From assembly GCF_022539665.2 (NCBI RefSeq), contig NC_081331.1:4002501-4066500 (forward strand): a stretch of DNA of 64,000 bases, in the 5' to 3' direction. Shown piece by piece: positions 13,556 to 26,200 of this stretch (its first letter is position 1; each line of letters starts with the position of its first letter). The position numbers and the translations under genes are program-made. This stretch comes from Daphnia carinata (lineage: Eukaryota > Arthropoda > Branchiopoda > Diplostraca > Daphniidae). The notes under the pieces were generated by a model. It ran no database searches and was not told the origin of the DNA. It worked only from the letters and a program-made list of their open reading frames with translations.

Positions 13556-16500
13556 CTACATGCCGCTCTGGAGGCTATTGTCACATAAATCGCCCGATAT
13601 TGAAAATGTGGCCCGATGTTTGGGCCATTTTTTTTTTCTTGGGCTTCTAGCAGCATCTCCCGTTCTAGAATTTCTTTTACATCTTTCCCCCTGTAGAGAG
13701 GGAGTCTCTTTTTTTTCTTCCGTCGATCTATATTCAAATTTTTTTTTGTTTTTTTTTTTTATCCCGAGAAGAAGAATGAAAATGCAACCTTTTCTATGTT
13801 TATATATTGGATCGTGCAGACAGAAAAACGGTTCACTATGGAAACGATTTCCTTTTTTTTTTTTTTTTTTTCAAGATGCGTTTTCTTTCCCCCATTCCAA
13901 CGGGATTTTTCTTTTTCCTATTCAGATTTATTTATTTTCAGATCACTTTCTTTTTGCTGGCCATAAACAGCTAATATAGTTCACCGTCTAAACTTTTGAG
14001 TGTCTGTACATGTGTTGTAGAAAGACTTCTTGTTTGTATAGGTCTATAGGGGAAACAAGAAATTTAAATGGAAATTTAAAAAGAAAAGAAGGAAATTGGG
14101 AAGAATTGTTGTAAAAAAAAAAGAAAACTATTGGCCGGAAATGCTCCCACTTGACATGTTATTCGGGGAGCTTTTTTTTTCCTCTTTACGACCCTCTCTA
14201 TAAAGACGAGATCAGTCAACAGCTTAAAATGTTCTTGTTATTATTAATAGTAAAGAAAATGAAATTTGTTATTTTTAACTTTGATGGAATAATTTTTGTT
14301 TAATGCCCGTATGGGTGGGCTTTTTTCTTCTTTATATATTACCCCTCCTGTTGTCTTTTTTTTTTGTTTCGTGTGTAGAAATCTTGTAGAAGAACACATC
14401 TCATCAGCTCTCCTTTTTGGGTGTAAAAGACCCACTGTATCATTCATCTGAAGCTGTTACATTACTCGCCATATACGTAACGTGGTCTTACTCTGCATAT
14501 CCGGGGGAGAAAAAAAAATGAATATTTAAGGAATAGTGCTCCTCCCTTAAATGATGAATAAACAGAGCTTAACTATCAAGCTATGACAGTTTCCTTAGAC
14601 ATAAAAGTCAAGTTGATCTACAGTGCATTAAGCATTTTTTTTCTTTTCTCCCTCACTTCTTTTTTCATCCATTTAATGAAGGGGATTTGAAATTCCCTCC
14701 CAGAAAAAAATATTTCTCTACCCTTTAGAAATGATAGGCAATTTGAATGCTGGCTGCCCTTTTTCTTTGATACTTTCCATTGTGTTGAGAAGATGCGAGA
14801 TCGTTAGCGCCTCTTCATTATCCCAAAAAACATTTGAAACTCGACACCACTTCAATTGTTTTTTTTTAAGGGCGGGATATTCAATTTCAAATCGGGGCGT
14901 TCGCCTTGGCCACGTACATTGAATCAAATTATTGTCCAACTTCTTCAACGATTCTTCCCCAAAAGAGCAGCAATTTGCATAGCAATTTTCCACCGATGTA
15001 TTTCGTATTTTTCGCTGTGTATTTCGACAGGCCTTTCTATTTTCGTCGTGACATATCCTTTAAAAAACAGGGTAGTCTGAAAAGTGTCAAATTAAACAGA
15101 GTACCCGTACATGCAAGCGCTCACTGTAGCTCTTTTCCCCTCCACTTACTAGCGCGCCAATGGCGAAACGGCTTGTCGTAATACAAGACACAAGCGAGGG
15201 TGAAACAAGAGCAAATCTAATTAAACCATATTCCCCGTCTCTTTCGCATCCCCCCCCCCCTCAGTTTGGCCCTGATTCGAGCCTCGTACATCGAATTTCC
15301 TCCACAGTAAGTAACTTATTTACAAGATTTATTCCGCTCATCAATAATTAAGTTTTGAGCTAAATTTTTTTTTGTGTGCGCGTTTGTTTTTGTTTGACGT
15401 TAACGATCGATACGCAACTATAAATTGAGATGAATTTCTACGACGCGTAGGCGAGGGTTGATAGCACGAAATAATGTTAAACGAGGTAAACAGTTATAGT
15501 CGTGTTGAGGAACAAGTATACATTACGCAGTATTGGAACCGTCTGCTGGAAACGCTAATTATAGATGCACAAAAAGAATGCGGTGGGCCGCACTAAAGGC
15601 CAGACGTCCAATTTGTCCGACTTTTGTTTTTCCTTGTGGTTTTCTTGTTGAAAATTATTATATAGTCTACTCATCTGTTCTTGTATTTCTCTACCCATCG
15701 CTTGTTTTTCGACCGCATACAACATATATAAGTAGATGCAAGCCGCATTGTTTATTTTTCTTTCAGGGGGGGGGGGGGAGGTGGGCGCGCGTTCCAGTCT
15801 GACACGAAACTCCCAACTAATGGACGAACAGCGTGATCTGTCGAATTCTTTCCTGTCGTTCCTTTTTTTTTCTCTCTCTCTCTGTGGGAGGAAGGTATGA
15901 AAGTCTCGTATGTAAACGATGATGAGCTTTTTCGTGTTCGACCTTTTTTCGAAAAGGCCAGGAAACGTGATTTGTTTTTGATGATGGAATTGGTTCACTG
16001 GCAAGACAAACAGCGACAGACTCATCTCCATTCAAAGATAATTATGTAAAGAATGGATACATGACGTGCCATCACTTTGGCCGGCTGACGACATTGTCAT
16101 TTGCCATCCTGTCCGCCTCTTTGTGTAGTTTATTTTCGAACGGGACGCCCACCACCGTCTAACTTGCATCATCGTCAAAAACTGCCGGTTGTTTTCTTCT
16201 TTTTTTTTATGTTTCGTATATATTTGTTTTAACGATCGGGTCATCGACAACAGCTGAACGTCCACAATATGGCCTTCAACGCGTTTGTGGGTTGGGCTAA
16301 TGAATTCATCCCGGCAATTGGTAGAAAATGTTGGCCAAATAAAGTCTTTTTCTGCGGGGTGGTTTACTTGAAAAAAAAAAAAAAAAAAAAAGAATTCCTG
16401 TTTGATATTAACGGTGAGATGGATCGTGATAACAGCCGTAAGACACAAGTCGTTGCTCGTGTGGTGTAATATATACACTACCGTTATATAAAAAAAAAGG

Positions 16501-19500
16501 ATTCAACATACCTTTCAGAAAGAAAAAAGATTTTCAAAAGGAGAGAGATGATGATCGACTAGGCAATGCCGTCTGCTTGGGTAACCGTGAAAATCCGCTT
16601 ACATACTCTCTCCTTGTGTGGTTAAAACAGATAGAACGTGAAAAAAAAGAGAGGAAAAAAAAAAGAAAGTTTAGGTTGTTAACGAGCTCTGTGCCATTGG
16701 GGATATACTAGGCGCGGAAAATCTTGTCCAGCAAATAGCCAAAAGTCCAATCCAATTTCTTGGGCTCTCATCATTTTTCACCGGAGCAAACTCCCGCGGC
16801 CGTCCTTTTTCTTCTTTTCTTTCAACATTCTTTTCAAACTGGTATGGTACATGGCAATCTAAATGATCTTTTATGTAAGGCCTACTCGTTGTACAGCCTA
16901 CAGCCTTTTGCCCTCCCCTCACATTTACTTTTATTGTATACAATATAAAAAAAAAGGATGTCAGTTTGGCCTTTTCATTCTTCGGTCTCTATACAGAAAA
17001 ACAAGAGAGCAGAGGGGGGAGATTTCTGTTCACAGTGCAAGTTGTGCGATCAATAATGCGAGGCACAGCTAAGAGCAAAGCACACGCAGAGATGATATCG
17101 GGACCCACGTAAGGAAGCTCTGATAACCATGTGACTCCATACATCCGTTCAGTCTCCTGTTTTTTTTTATTCCCCCTTCCAATGACTGGGCTGCTTCCCC
17201 ATCTAATGAAATCTGCATGGTTTTCTGTGGTACACATAGACGAACGCACATGTCACATTCGATTTGTTCTTTTCGATATTTTGGGGTTACTCAACCAAAA
17301 TAGAAAATGTTTGACCGGTGAGACCATAGAGCGTGGAATATCGATTACTGTCGAACAAATTGCTTGATGCTTTCGTCATTCATCAATTAATTTCCAAATA
17401 ATTCCAACTAACGTGATTTGTTTTCCCTTTTTTTTTTGGGCAGTTTCGATCAACGAGGATCAAGCGCCGTCTCGTGACCGCACATTAACACGGCCGGCAA
17501 GCAGCGTCTTCCGCCGATCGCTTCTCTTCCGTAAGTCCGGCGTTCCGGCCGGAATCAGCAAAAACCACCAAGTAAGAATTTAAATAAAAATTGAAACATA
17601 AAAACGTTTATCCATTAATGTTTTCAAATTCTAGAGTGTGGATTCGCTGGCCGTCACGCGAGAAGAAAGTCGATCTGTGTCCAAAAGTCAGTCCGGTAAG
17701 TCTTTCACACTCCTCAATTCGCATCATTTCACATAAATATTCAATTATTCATGCATGACTTTCAATGTTGTTGTTTATCCTCGTGTTGCGCTCGTGCTCC
17801 CGCTTCGTTGTGCGTGTTTATCATAATAATGCGATATACTACCTTTGACCTGAATGAATAACTTAAGAAGAGGCATTTGCGTATGCCGTGTACATTTTTT
17901 TTTTTTGGCGGGGTCTAAAGAAAAAAAAAAAAATGGCCATTCCATATAGGCAAACAAAACGTGCCCGAGCATTAGGATACAGTTCAATAGTGTTTGCCTG
18001 TTTTATTTTTCTCATGAATTTTCGCAGCGGTAGTAGGAAGCAACACGGTGGAGAACGATTTGTCAGTCACCGTGCGATGATTCTGATGTTTTTGCCGCAT
18101 TTTTTTTTCCCTTCACATTAGCATAGCAAAAAAGAAACGTGACTGTGAATATAACGGATGATTTAACGGCCATCCGCTAGTAGAGCTTTTGGGTCGCAAA
18201 CATCCGAGTTTGATCGGAATCTCTTACATAAATCTAGAGCACAGCTGTACATGGCGGATGCGCCACCTTTGAAAAACTCTTGTAAAAATATTTTTTTTTG
18301 TTGAAGATGGTGAATGTTGCAACATTCGACAGCTGGTAGAAGTTTTTTTTTTTTGAATGCGAAGCACCCAACAAAAAGGGAGAAACTTTCTAATTCAATT
18401 CGTTTTGAACGATACCACGTCATTACAAGCGATAAGTAATGAAAGTTGGATATTGTTTCCATTCGACTTTTACAGCAGCTAGTGGGATAACTAATTCCGT
18501 CAATGTGAAAATGAAAATTGAAGATTATCAATTGTGAATAGCTCGCCACTGGCCGTGCTGCGAGTGTGCCATTGTGGAAATTCGATTCGTCATTGGATCT
18601 TGCCATTTATTATTATTATTCTATGAAAGTTAGCCGAGCGCGTTCGTGATGATGACCGATCTTTTGTTGCTCTTTTCTCTCAATATTTTCATGATTTTTA
18701 TTATTATGATTTCCCTTTGGTATCACGGGGAACGAAGCTGGTCACGATTCGTTTCCCTTTTTGTTAAAATTGTCCATCGATTGCTTTCCGGCTAAAAATG
18801 AGAAGACGGCCACGGTTGACCCAGCGAGGGTCTCTTTACCCCCGGTCAGCATCCGCCTCGTTTCCTTCCGATCCGAATCCAATGGAGCACTTTACTTGCT
18901 TTGGCCACGTGCCCTTTTAGTGGCCTCACTTCTCTTTTGATCCCCACTATTCAAATCATTCTCTCCATATTTAATGACGACCAACACTGTGAAAGACCAA
19001 TCGAATCCAAGTGAGTTCATCACTCTATTGATTCAATCAACAGTGGCTACCCCCCTCCTGGGCAGACTTGGGTGTGTTCTCCGGTCCAGTAAATATAACG
19101 TTCCTGCCAAAGGCAATCCAAATGGGTATGAAATGATTGACTGACGCGTGAGCTTAAATAACAGGAGTGATATCATCTCTCCAAAAAGTTTGTACCATGC
19201 CCTTTAAACTATTGCTGTCAAAGTTTGTCTAACTGCATCAGCGCGAACTTGGCATTTATCAAGTTGACATCATCACGGTTCAAAAGTTCGAGAGGCCGAT
19301 GAACAATTTTTTTTTCTAGAGCATCGAATATCGTAACTCTGACGTCCTTCGTGAGGCATTTTTTTTTCGCTGAGCGTAGACGAATAGACTCCATGAGACT
19401 CTCTTATCAACACGTCGGACCCAAATCTCCAAACTATTCGCCGAGATCCGTGTTGGCATTTTATCGCTCCAGTTTGAAATGGATATACATTGAAAAATAC

Positions 19501-22500
19501 ATCAATCCTGACAAGGACAGATCCCATGAAAAAAAAATATGAGGTCGTTCTAATAAAATGGGGTTAGCAAAATTCAAACATATGTTTAATAGACGTAAGG
19601 AAACCAGCTGCGTTTGTATATCGCCAGTGCACCGGGAGATTTTAGATGAAGATTGTTAGGGGGGGGGGGCGAGGATTTCGGTCATCCGTCAACGGTTTCA
19701 TCAGGTCACCAGAAAAGTCAATCAGCACCCGGCCATTTGCCACGCTGTCGAATTTTTCCCTATCTTTTATCCTTATGGTGGAAGTGAAGACCCCCCCCCC
19801 TCTCAGGGAAAAAAAAAGGGCTTTTTTAGTTTAGGACACCCTCCTAAATAAGACTGCCAAAGGAATGGGGGCATTAGTTCTTGTTGAAAAGATGTACTAC
19901 CCGCAAAAGCCATTCAGAAAAAGGAGCTCCGAAACAGCTGCTCTCTTTTGACTCTCGTTACATGTGTGACATGTCCATCGTTTGCCAATGCGTTTCTCAT
20001 TGTACACTGAGTAAAAAGGAAAGAGTTATCTTTGAAAGACAAAAAGACGAATACGTGAAACTGAGGACTGTAGAAATTTGAGATGACGCAATGTATGTAG
20101 GATTACTCACTACAATATTTATTGATTTCAGAGTGTTGCTTGGGAAATATGGGCGAGTCCCCTTTTCCCCAATCCGGAGGGGTAACACCCAAGCAACACC
20201 TCAGATGTGTTTTCTAAATCTGCGTCTAAATAAAAAGATATAAAGAACCAGTTGAAAGGTGTCGTGAATAGCCTCTCGCTCTCTCTCTCTCTCTCTCTCT
20301 GTAAACTTCCCAGCAACAGCTGAAGTTGACGTGTTTACGAATCCCTTTCACCTTGTAAAAACCTTAGCGCCGTCCTTATGCATTTTCTTAAATTGAACAT
20401 TTCACTCGACGTGTCCCGCTTTTCTTCATTAGTCGTTAAGGTTGTTGATAAAGTAGTTTGATAAACATGCACAAAACGTCAGCCAGAGCTCAGATACGAA
20501 TAACGCGATCAATAATTCATCAAACAGGTCGCCGTTGCCGTAAGGGTTCTCCACTTCTCGGTTAGTCGGTAAAATATGCGCACTAATGAAAATAGACGAC
20601 AACGGGTATGGAAATACGGAAGAAAAATGAATGGCAAAAAAAATGGAACAGATTTTTATTGACAGGGTTTCCATTTTTATGCAAGTTTTAATTTACATCG
20701 TTTTTCCATTTGTAATCTCGATACGTTTTACAAAACAAAAAAAAAAACTATAAAAAGCGTTACACCGTGAAAAAAATCAACCTGTTACGAAAAAGACAAA
20801 AAAAAACCTTGTACATTGGAATGCTGGAGCTAGTCGTGTTACGGGCAATGTTCCAGAACTGCGGATAACAAATAAAACAGTACTAGACCTACATCATAGA
20901 GTTATATGCTTTCCATCGCCAAGAGGGGATACCCATCTTTTTATTGCAATCTCTCCGTTTACAATAAAAATACGTAAAAGGTTGGACGGAACACCCCTCG
21001 GACGCTATGCAATCTTTTTTCATAATGTCAACTATTTTCCGGTTCGTTGCGCTTTCCCATCATTGGCTTTCGCAATTTTCAATTCTCTTTTGTTTTCGTT
21101 TTTTTATTTTTGTTGTATATTTTGTTTACGACTGGCAGCAACGCCATCTGTTGAGAATTGCTTTCACCTTGTGACTTCTGCTGTGTCCAATGGCCCCAGC
21201 ACACACATCACAATTCGAAAAGTCACGATTCGAATTGAAAAATGATAGGTTTGCATGGACCAAGCCATTAGCACGTTTTCCTAATCATTGTCTTGTGAAC
21301 TTACCCCGCCTAGATTATTAGTCAAGATACACATTGCCAAGTCCAAGAAAAGTAAACAAAAGGGAAAAGACATACAACATCCGTCTAAGCGAAAATTGAT
21401 TGAGCTGTTATTTCGAGTCTGACATACACATAACCTTGACTCGCGCCTTTTTCGCGTGTGTATCTGTTTTGTATAATAAACTATCGAGTTTTTTTTTTTT
21501 TTTTCCTACGAGTTAAGCATGACGTTACGATCGTACGATCGTGAAACCCTATCACGCGGTGTAAGGAAAATGGAAAACAAACAACAACAAAATAACCAAA
21601 TACGACATAAGGAAAATCATCATAAAAAAGACGGGGGGAATGAAAACATGGCGTTCTGTCTTTTTGTTTATCTGACGAAAAAACTCGGCGGGGGTTTCAC
21701 TCGAAACCTCTCCCCCAAGAAGACGAAATCATCGGGAGGGAATACAAATCGAACCGGCAGCCCAAAACGAAAAAAATGACCCATTGGTCAACTCAACCAA
21801 GAACAAGAAAAAAAAAAAGAAAAAAGAAAAAGGAAATGATGGCTTACGGATGATTCTAATTTGGTTCTTTTGTTCAATCGACAAAAGAAAGAGGGAGAGG
21901 TAACGTAAAAGATAAACACGTCGGACAGGTGTGCGTTTGTTTCTTTCCCTGCAGGGCTTTTTTTGGTAAAAAATAAATAAACTGTCAAATGTTTTTTAAC
22001 ATTCGTTTTGGAGCCCGTGCTTCCGTGAAACCTGGAACAAATTAACGCCCTGCAATTATTCTGGAAAGGAACGAGGTTCAAATTCACCTGCTGCTTCTTG
22101 CGACAGCTGCATTAGTACATGACGAAACCAAATAAAACAAAAAAATTGAGAAATGTGTCTAAACAAAAGACAAAAATAGAGACCCTGGACTTCCAACCCT
22201 CTCGAACACACCGTTCAAAATGGCTGACGGTGTGGTCAATCGCAAAACATCCGGGAGTTTATACATACACCATTTCCCTGGAAAAAAAAAAGAGACAAAA
22301 CAGAAACGGATGTTCAAATTTAGGGGAAACAAGAGCGCGTTCATCCATGACCCTAGTTCATCTCATGGATGAGCTGGTTTCCATTTGTAAAGGTCAGCAC
22401 ATCGTTACAAGTTCATGGCTCTAATTCGATTGAAATAGGAAGAGTTGGCAAAGCAGTTTTTGGCAGCTGATTATGGGGGCTGTGTGGGCACAAACCAGAG

Positions 22501-23189
22501 ACGGAACACGTGGCTTCTTGAGATAAAAATGACGGATGCTTCTGAAACTCAAGGTTGAACGAATACAGAGACGAAGAGAATTGGACGAAAGTAAACGACA
22601 AAAGAGAAAAAAGAACTGACTGCCCCTCGTGTATATGCATAGTCTATTTGTCTGTGTAATATTTTTCCTCACAAAATGTTTTCCAGAGGCAGAGGTTCCT
22701 TTTCTTTTCTTCTTGGTTTGCTTTTTATTTAACCCCCCCCTCTCCATCTTTTCCCTTCCTCCTCAGGGGATTCTGAAAACTTCCCTCCAAAAAAAAAGCA
22801 AGGTTCCTTTCTTCTACGTAGCATATACTATCCGCCATTTTGGGTCTGCTTTGATTGACCAGATGCGATCATGGTCATGACCCCCTCAGCCCTATCTCGT
22901 CAAGAAAACAAAATAATACTTTGCTGAACTTTGAATCTAAATTCTATATGATGAGTCGTCCAAAAATTTCATTTTCTGTTTTTCAATTTAAAAATAAATA
23001 TGACAGTATTATTTTACTAAAATTCAGATAGTAACATTTACTCTAGCATGAAAAAAAATGCAACGCTGTGCTTTGATTTTGGCTTGACGCATTGGCCCAT
23101 TTTTTTCTCCCCCCTTCCACTGCCTCCAACTGCACACAGTCTTATTGTCCGGCGCGTTGTGGTTGGAAGGGAGAGAAACTGGTCTCCTC

Positions 23190-23221
<32 letters not shown>

Positions 23222-26200
23222 AAGTCTCTGTGTTAAAAGAGAAATAAAACAGGATATACACAAGGCGAACACGCCGAACAGACTCTACGCTTTCATTCCC
23301 AAGTTGCCACTGAGCCGGACCAGTCACTCGTATTTCTCTCTCTTTTTGAAAGGAAATTATTCTCGTGTGTTTGTGAGGTGGTTTCGTTGTGCGGTTGGTG
23401 TCTGTGTTGGAAAGCCAAGTGAAGAGAGAGAGTGAGGGTAGAATATTTTTGTGTGGATATCGCTAAACCGACGACCGACGTTATTTTTTTGCTGATAAGG
23501 AGAAATCAACACTTTTTTTTCTCGAAGGGGAAATGTTTTCAGTGCAATAAGTGTATCCACATGCCCTAGAAGCAGCTGCCTTGCTGCTTTTTATTACAGC
23601 CGATTGGAAACATGAGGAAATTACCCGGTAAGTCATCCCTCTCTAATTGTTTTCTTGGCTTTAAAAAAGAGCCAATGATTATCCCTTCTTTCCGATTGGT
23701 GATTTTTGAGAACTCCTATCGTTCGATGGCTTGGCACTGATACGAGATGCTTTTCCGGTCTGTTGAAAGGTATCAGGTGACCTTCTTTAGATTGTTAGGG
23801 AATGCTATTTCGTTCTCCATGATGGTCTGAATGACTTAGTTTTTTCAAAGTGGAAAGCCAAGTGTAGCTCGTCACGTTGCGTTGCTCACGCCATACCAGA
23901 CTATCGAATGCCGTTGATTGATTAGCACTAGGAACGTGTGATGGAGGAGACACCCACCCACGCCCTCAGCTAACTCGAGCTGACATCTTTCTAACTTGTC
24001 AGAATTCTGAAGAGATAGAACTCTTCTCATCGTTCATCCAATTGATCGCATTAGAGTCCCCCATCTGTCTCCCTTTTTAAAGTTGATGTCTTTTATTTTT
24101 TTATTTTTTTTTTTTTTTTTGCCTAGAAAGAAAAAAAACGGTTAAACATTTCCAGACACTTTATTTCTTGTCCCTTTCTTTGAAGAAAACGAGAAAAAGA
24201 AAGAGATAGGATGTTACGGATAACGTGTCATTTCTGTCAAAGAGTCGCCAGAATCCCGTTTTTTGATGGAACAAACAAGAAGAAAAAAAAACTAAAGAGC
24301 TAGTTTCATTTCTTTTTTTTTCTTTTCTGTTCAAGTGTGTGATCTTGGAACAGGTATAATAATGCAAAGGCGATGTATAATTGAATGGGCTCCCCCCTCT
24401 GTACGTTCTCATATGTAGAGAATTTCTTCTTCCTTTTCCTTCAGGTGTGTAGAAACGACATTCAGTCATGTTTTATTCATCTCCCTATTTTTTTTTTTTC
24501 CGGTGATTCAGGTTTCATATTTTTTGTTTCTCTTACTTTCCTCAGCGTCGTTCACATATTTGTGAGCTACAAATAAATCCATCTGTTCCAAGCATTTTTC
24601 TCTTTCACGAACCACTAGCTCCAAAGTGTGTATATGTCTGTGGTTTTTGGTTTAGAAGAAGGAGGGTGTCTGGTTTTCTTTTGAACACGAGACCTGTTTC
24701 ATTGAACAAGCCCGATAGAAAAAAATATACACACCCACACATATACAGATGGAGGGCTAAAAAAAAAATATATTTCCTTTTTTTTTTAAGGGCATTTTTG
24801 CCTCAGTTCTTTTGGTCGGTTTCATTTCACTCGATTGATCCTTGAAAAAAGAAGGGAATATTTTCTCTGCATCCTGTTGCAACGTACGCACACATGTACC
24901 TTCTGTTCGAAATTTTATTCCTATTTACTTAATGACGCAAAAGATTTTTGGGGTGGGGGAAGCTGTTTCTACGTCCCCATAAAATGGCGATGACCTTGCC
25001 GTGTGTACCGTCTGTCTATACGTGCCGCTTTCTATAGATTCGTTGACTCTTTTGTAATTTCTTTGGAAGATGGGGCAACATTTTGTGGAGAAAAAAAAAA
25101 GAATCTCTCTTTCGCAACGCTTGCTCTGTGTGTGATCTTGTCGAGGTGCTGTGTGATGAATCGGAGTAGAAAGAAGAACGAGAAGGGGGGAAAGAAAAAA
25201 AGGACGTATGGGACAAGCGTGGAAGCATCAGTTCCGGTTGTTGAGTATAAAAATAAATCTGAGCCACACCTAGGCATCGAAACAAACGAGAAAGAGATGT
25301 GTGTGTGTGATATCTTCGCTTTGCTCATGCAATCTGCTCATCTAACAGTTGAGCATAACCACACACAATCTGTTTTCCCCCCCCCCCCCCCCCCCCCCCC
25401 CCGAGTGAGGAACGGGCCTTTGGGTGGGCCGGATGAATCGGACGATCTTTTTTTTTTTTTTTTGCAACGTAATCTGTGATAGTTCCAGGATGATGATGAT
25501 GAACTTGGGGCTTCCGGGGGCTCTTTTCTGGGTTGCGGTTAACGATTGTAATCAGGTTTCCTTCACTCTTGATCAATGCAAGATGATGATGGCACACCAA
25601 ACGTGTAATCTGATCCACCTCTCGTTTTTCATTTCTTTGACTGACCAACCTAACTGGATCGTGTCATGGAAGCCAATGATACGGGTTTTCCTGCTTTCAT
25701 ACAGAAGAACGAACAAAAATTATCGGCTATCTTTCCACTCCTCCTTTCTTCTTCTTTAATGCGTATAATATACTTTTTTTTCTTCATAAATGAGAGAGAA
25801 AAAAAAGAGCCCTTTAGTTTTCATGCTCTTGTGAGCAATTCAATTCACGATTTGAGCGTTTATCCTATCCAAGGCCAGAGAATTCCGTTTTTTTTTTTTT
25901 GCTTCTCATTCTTTTTTCTTATCAAACAACCAACGCAATCAAGCGCAGACCAAGGGGGGGGGGACTCGTTTTTATTCGTGAGCGCATTATAATAACGAGT
26001 TGAAGAAGAAGAAGAAGAATCAGTGGAATGACGGATACAGGTTTTGGTTACCATGACAACACTTGTACCCGCATTTTTTTGCCGTCTCCCATTTAGAAAC
26101 ACAATTTTTATTTCCTTAAGATGGGAAAACCGCGCATCATTCACGATTCTCTTTTGTTTCCAAAGGGGACAAGCCTATTGTTGTTTTTCCGTACGTTATA

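Larger units (their letters stand above)
7310..17443 (+). other. Long second intron of the Caskin-like gene
   Basis: About 10.1 kb of intron rich in poly-A/T. It holds a CTCF-like site (7,441-7,452), a candidate alternative exon (10,196-10,290), a (CT)n run near 11,673-11,690, and a 27-base A run (13,529-13,555). Many frames open on both strands come from homopolymers. I see no transposon protein or RNA gene. Confidence 0.6.

Noticed and set aside
26047-26060. X-box match GTTACCATGACAAC
   Set aside because: It fits the loose consensus but is not palindromic, lies deep in an intron, and such matches are expected by chance in 64 kb.
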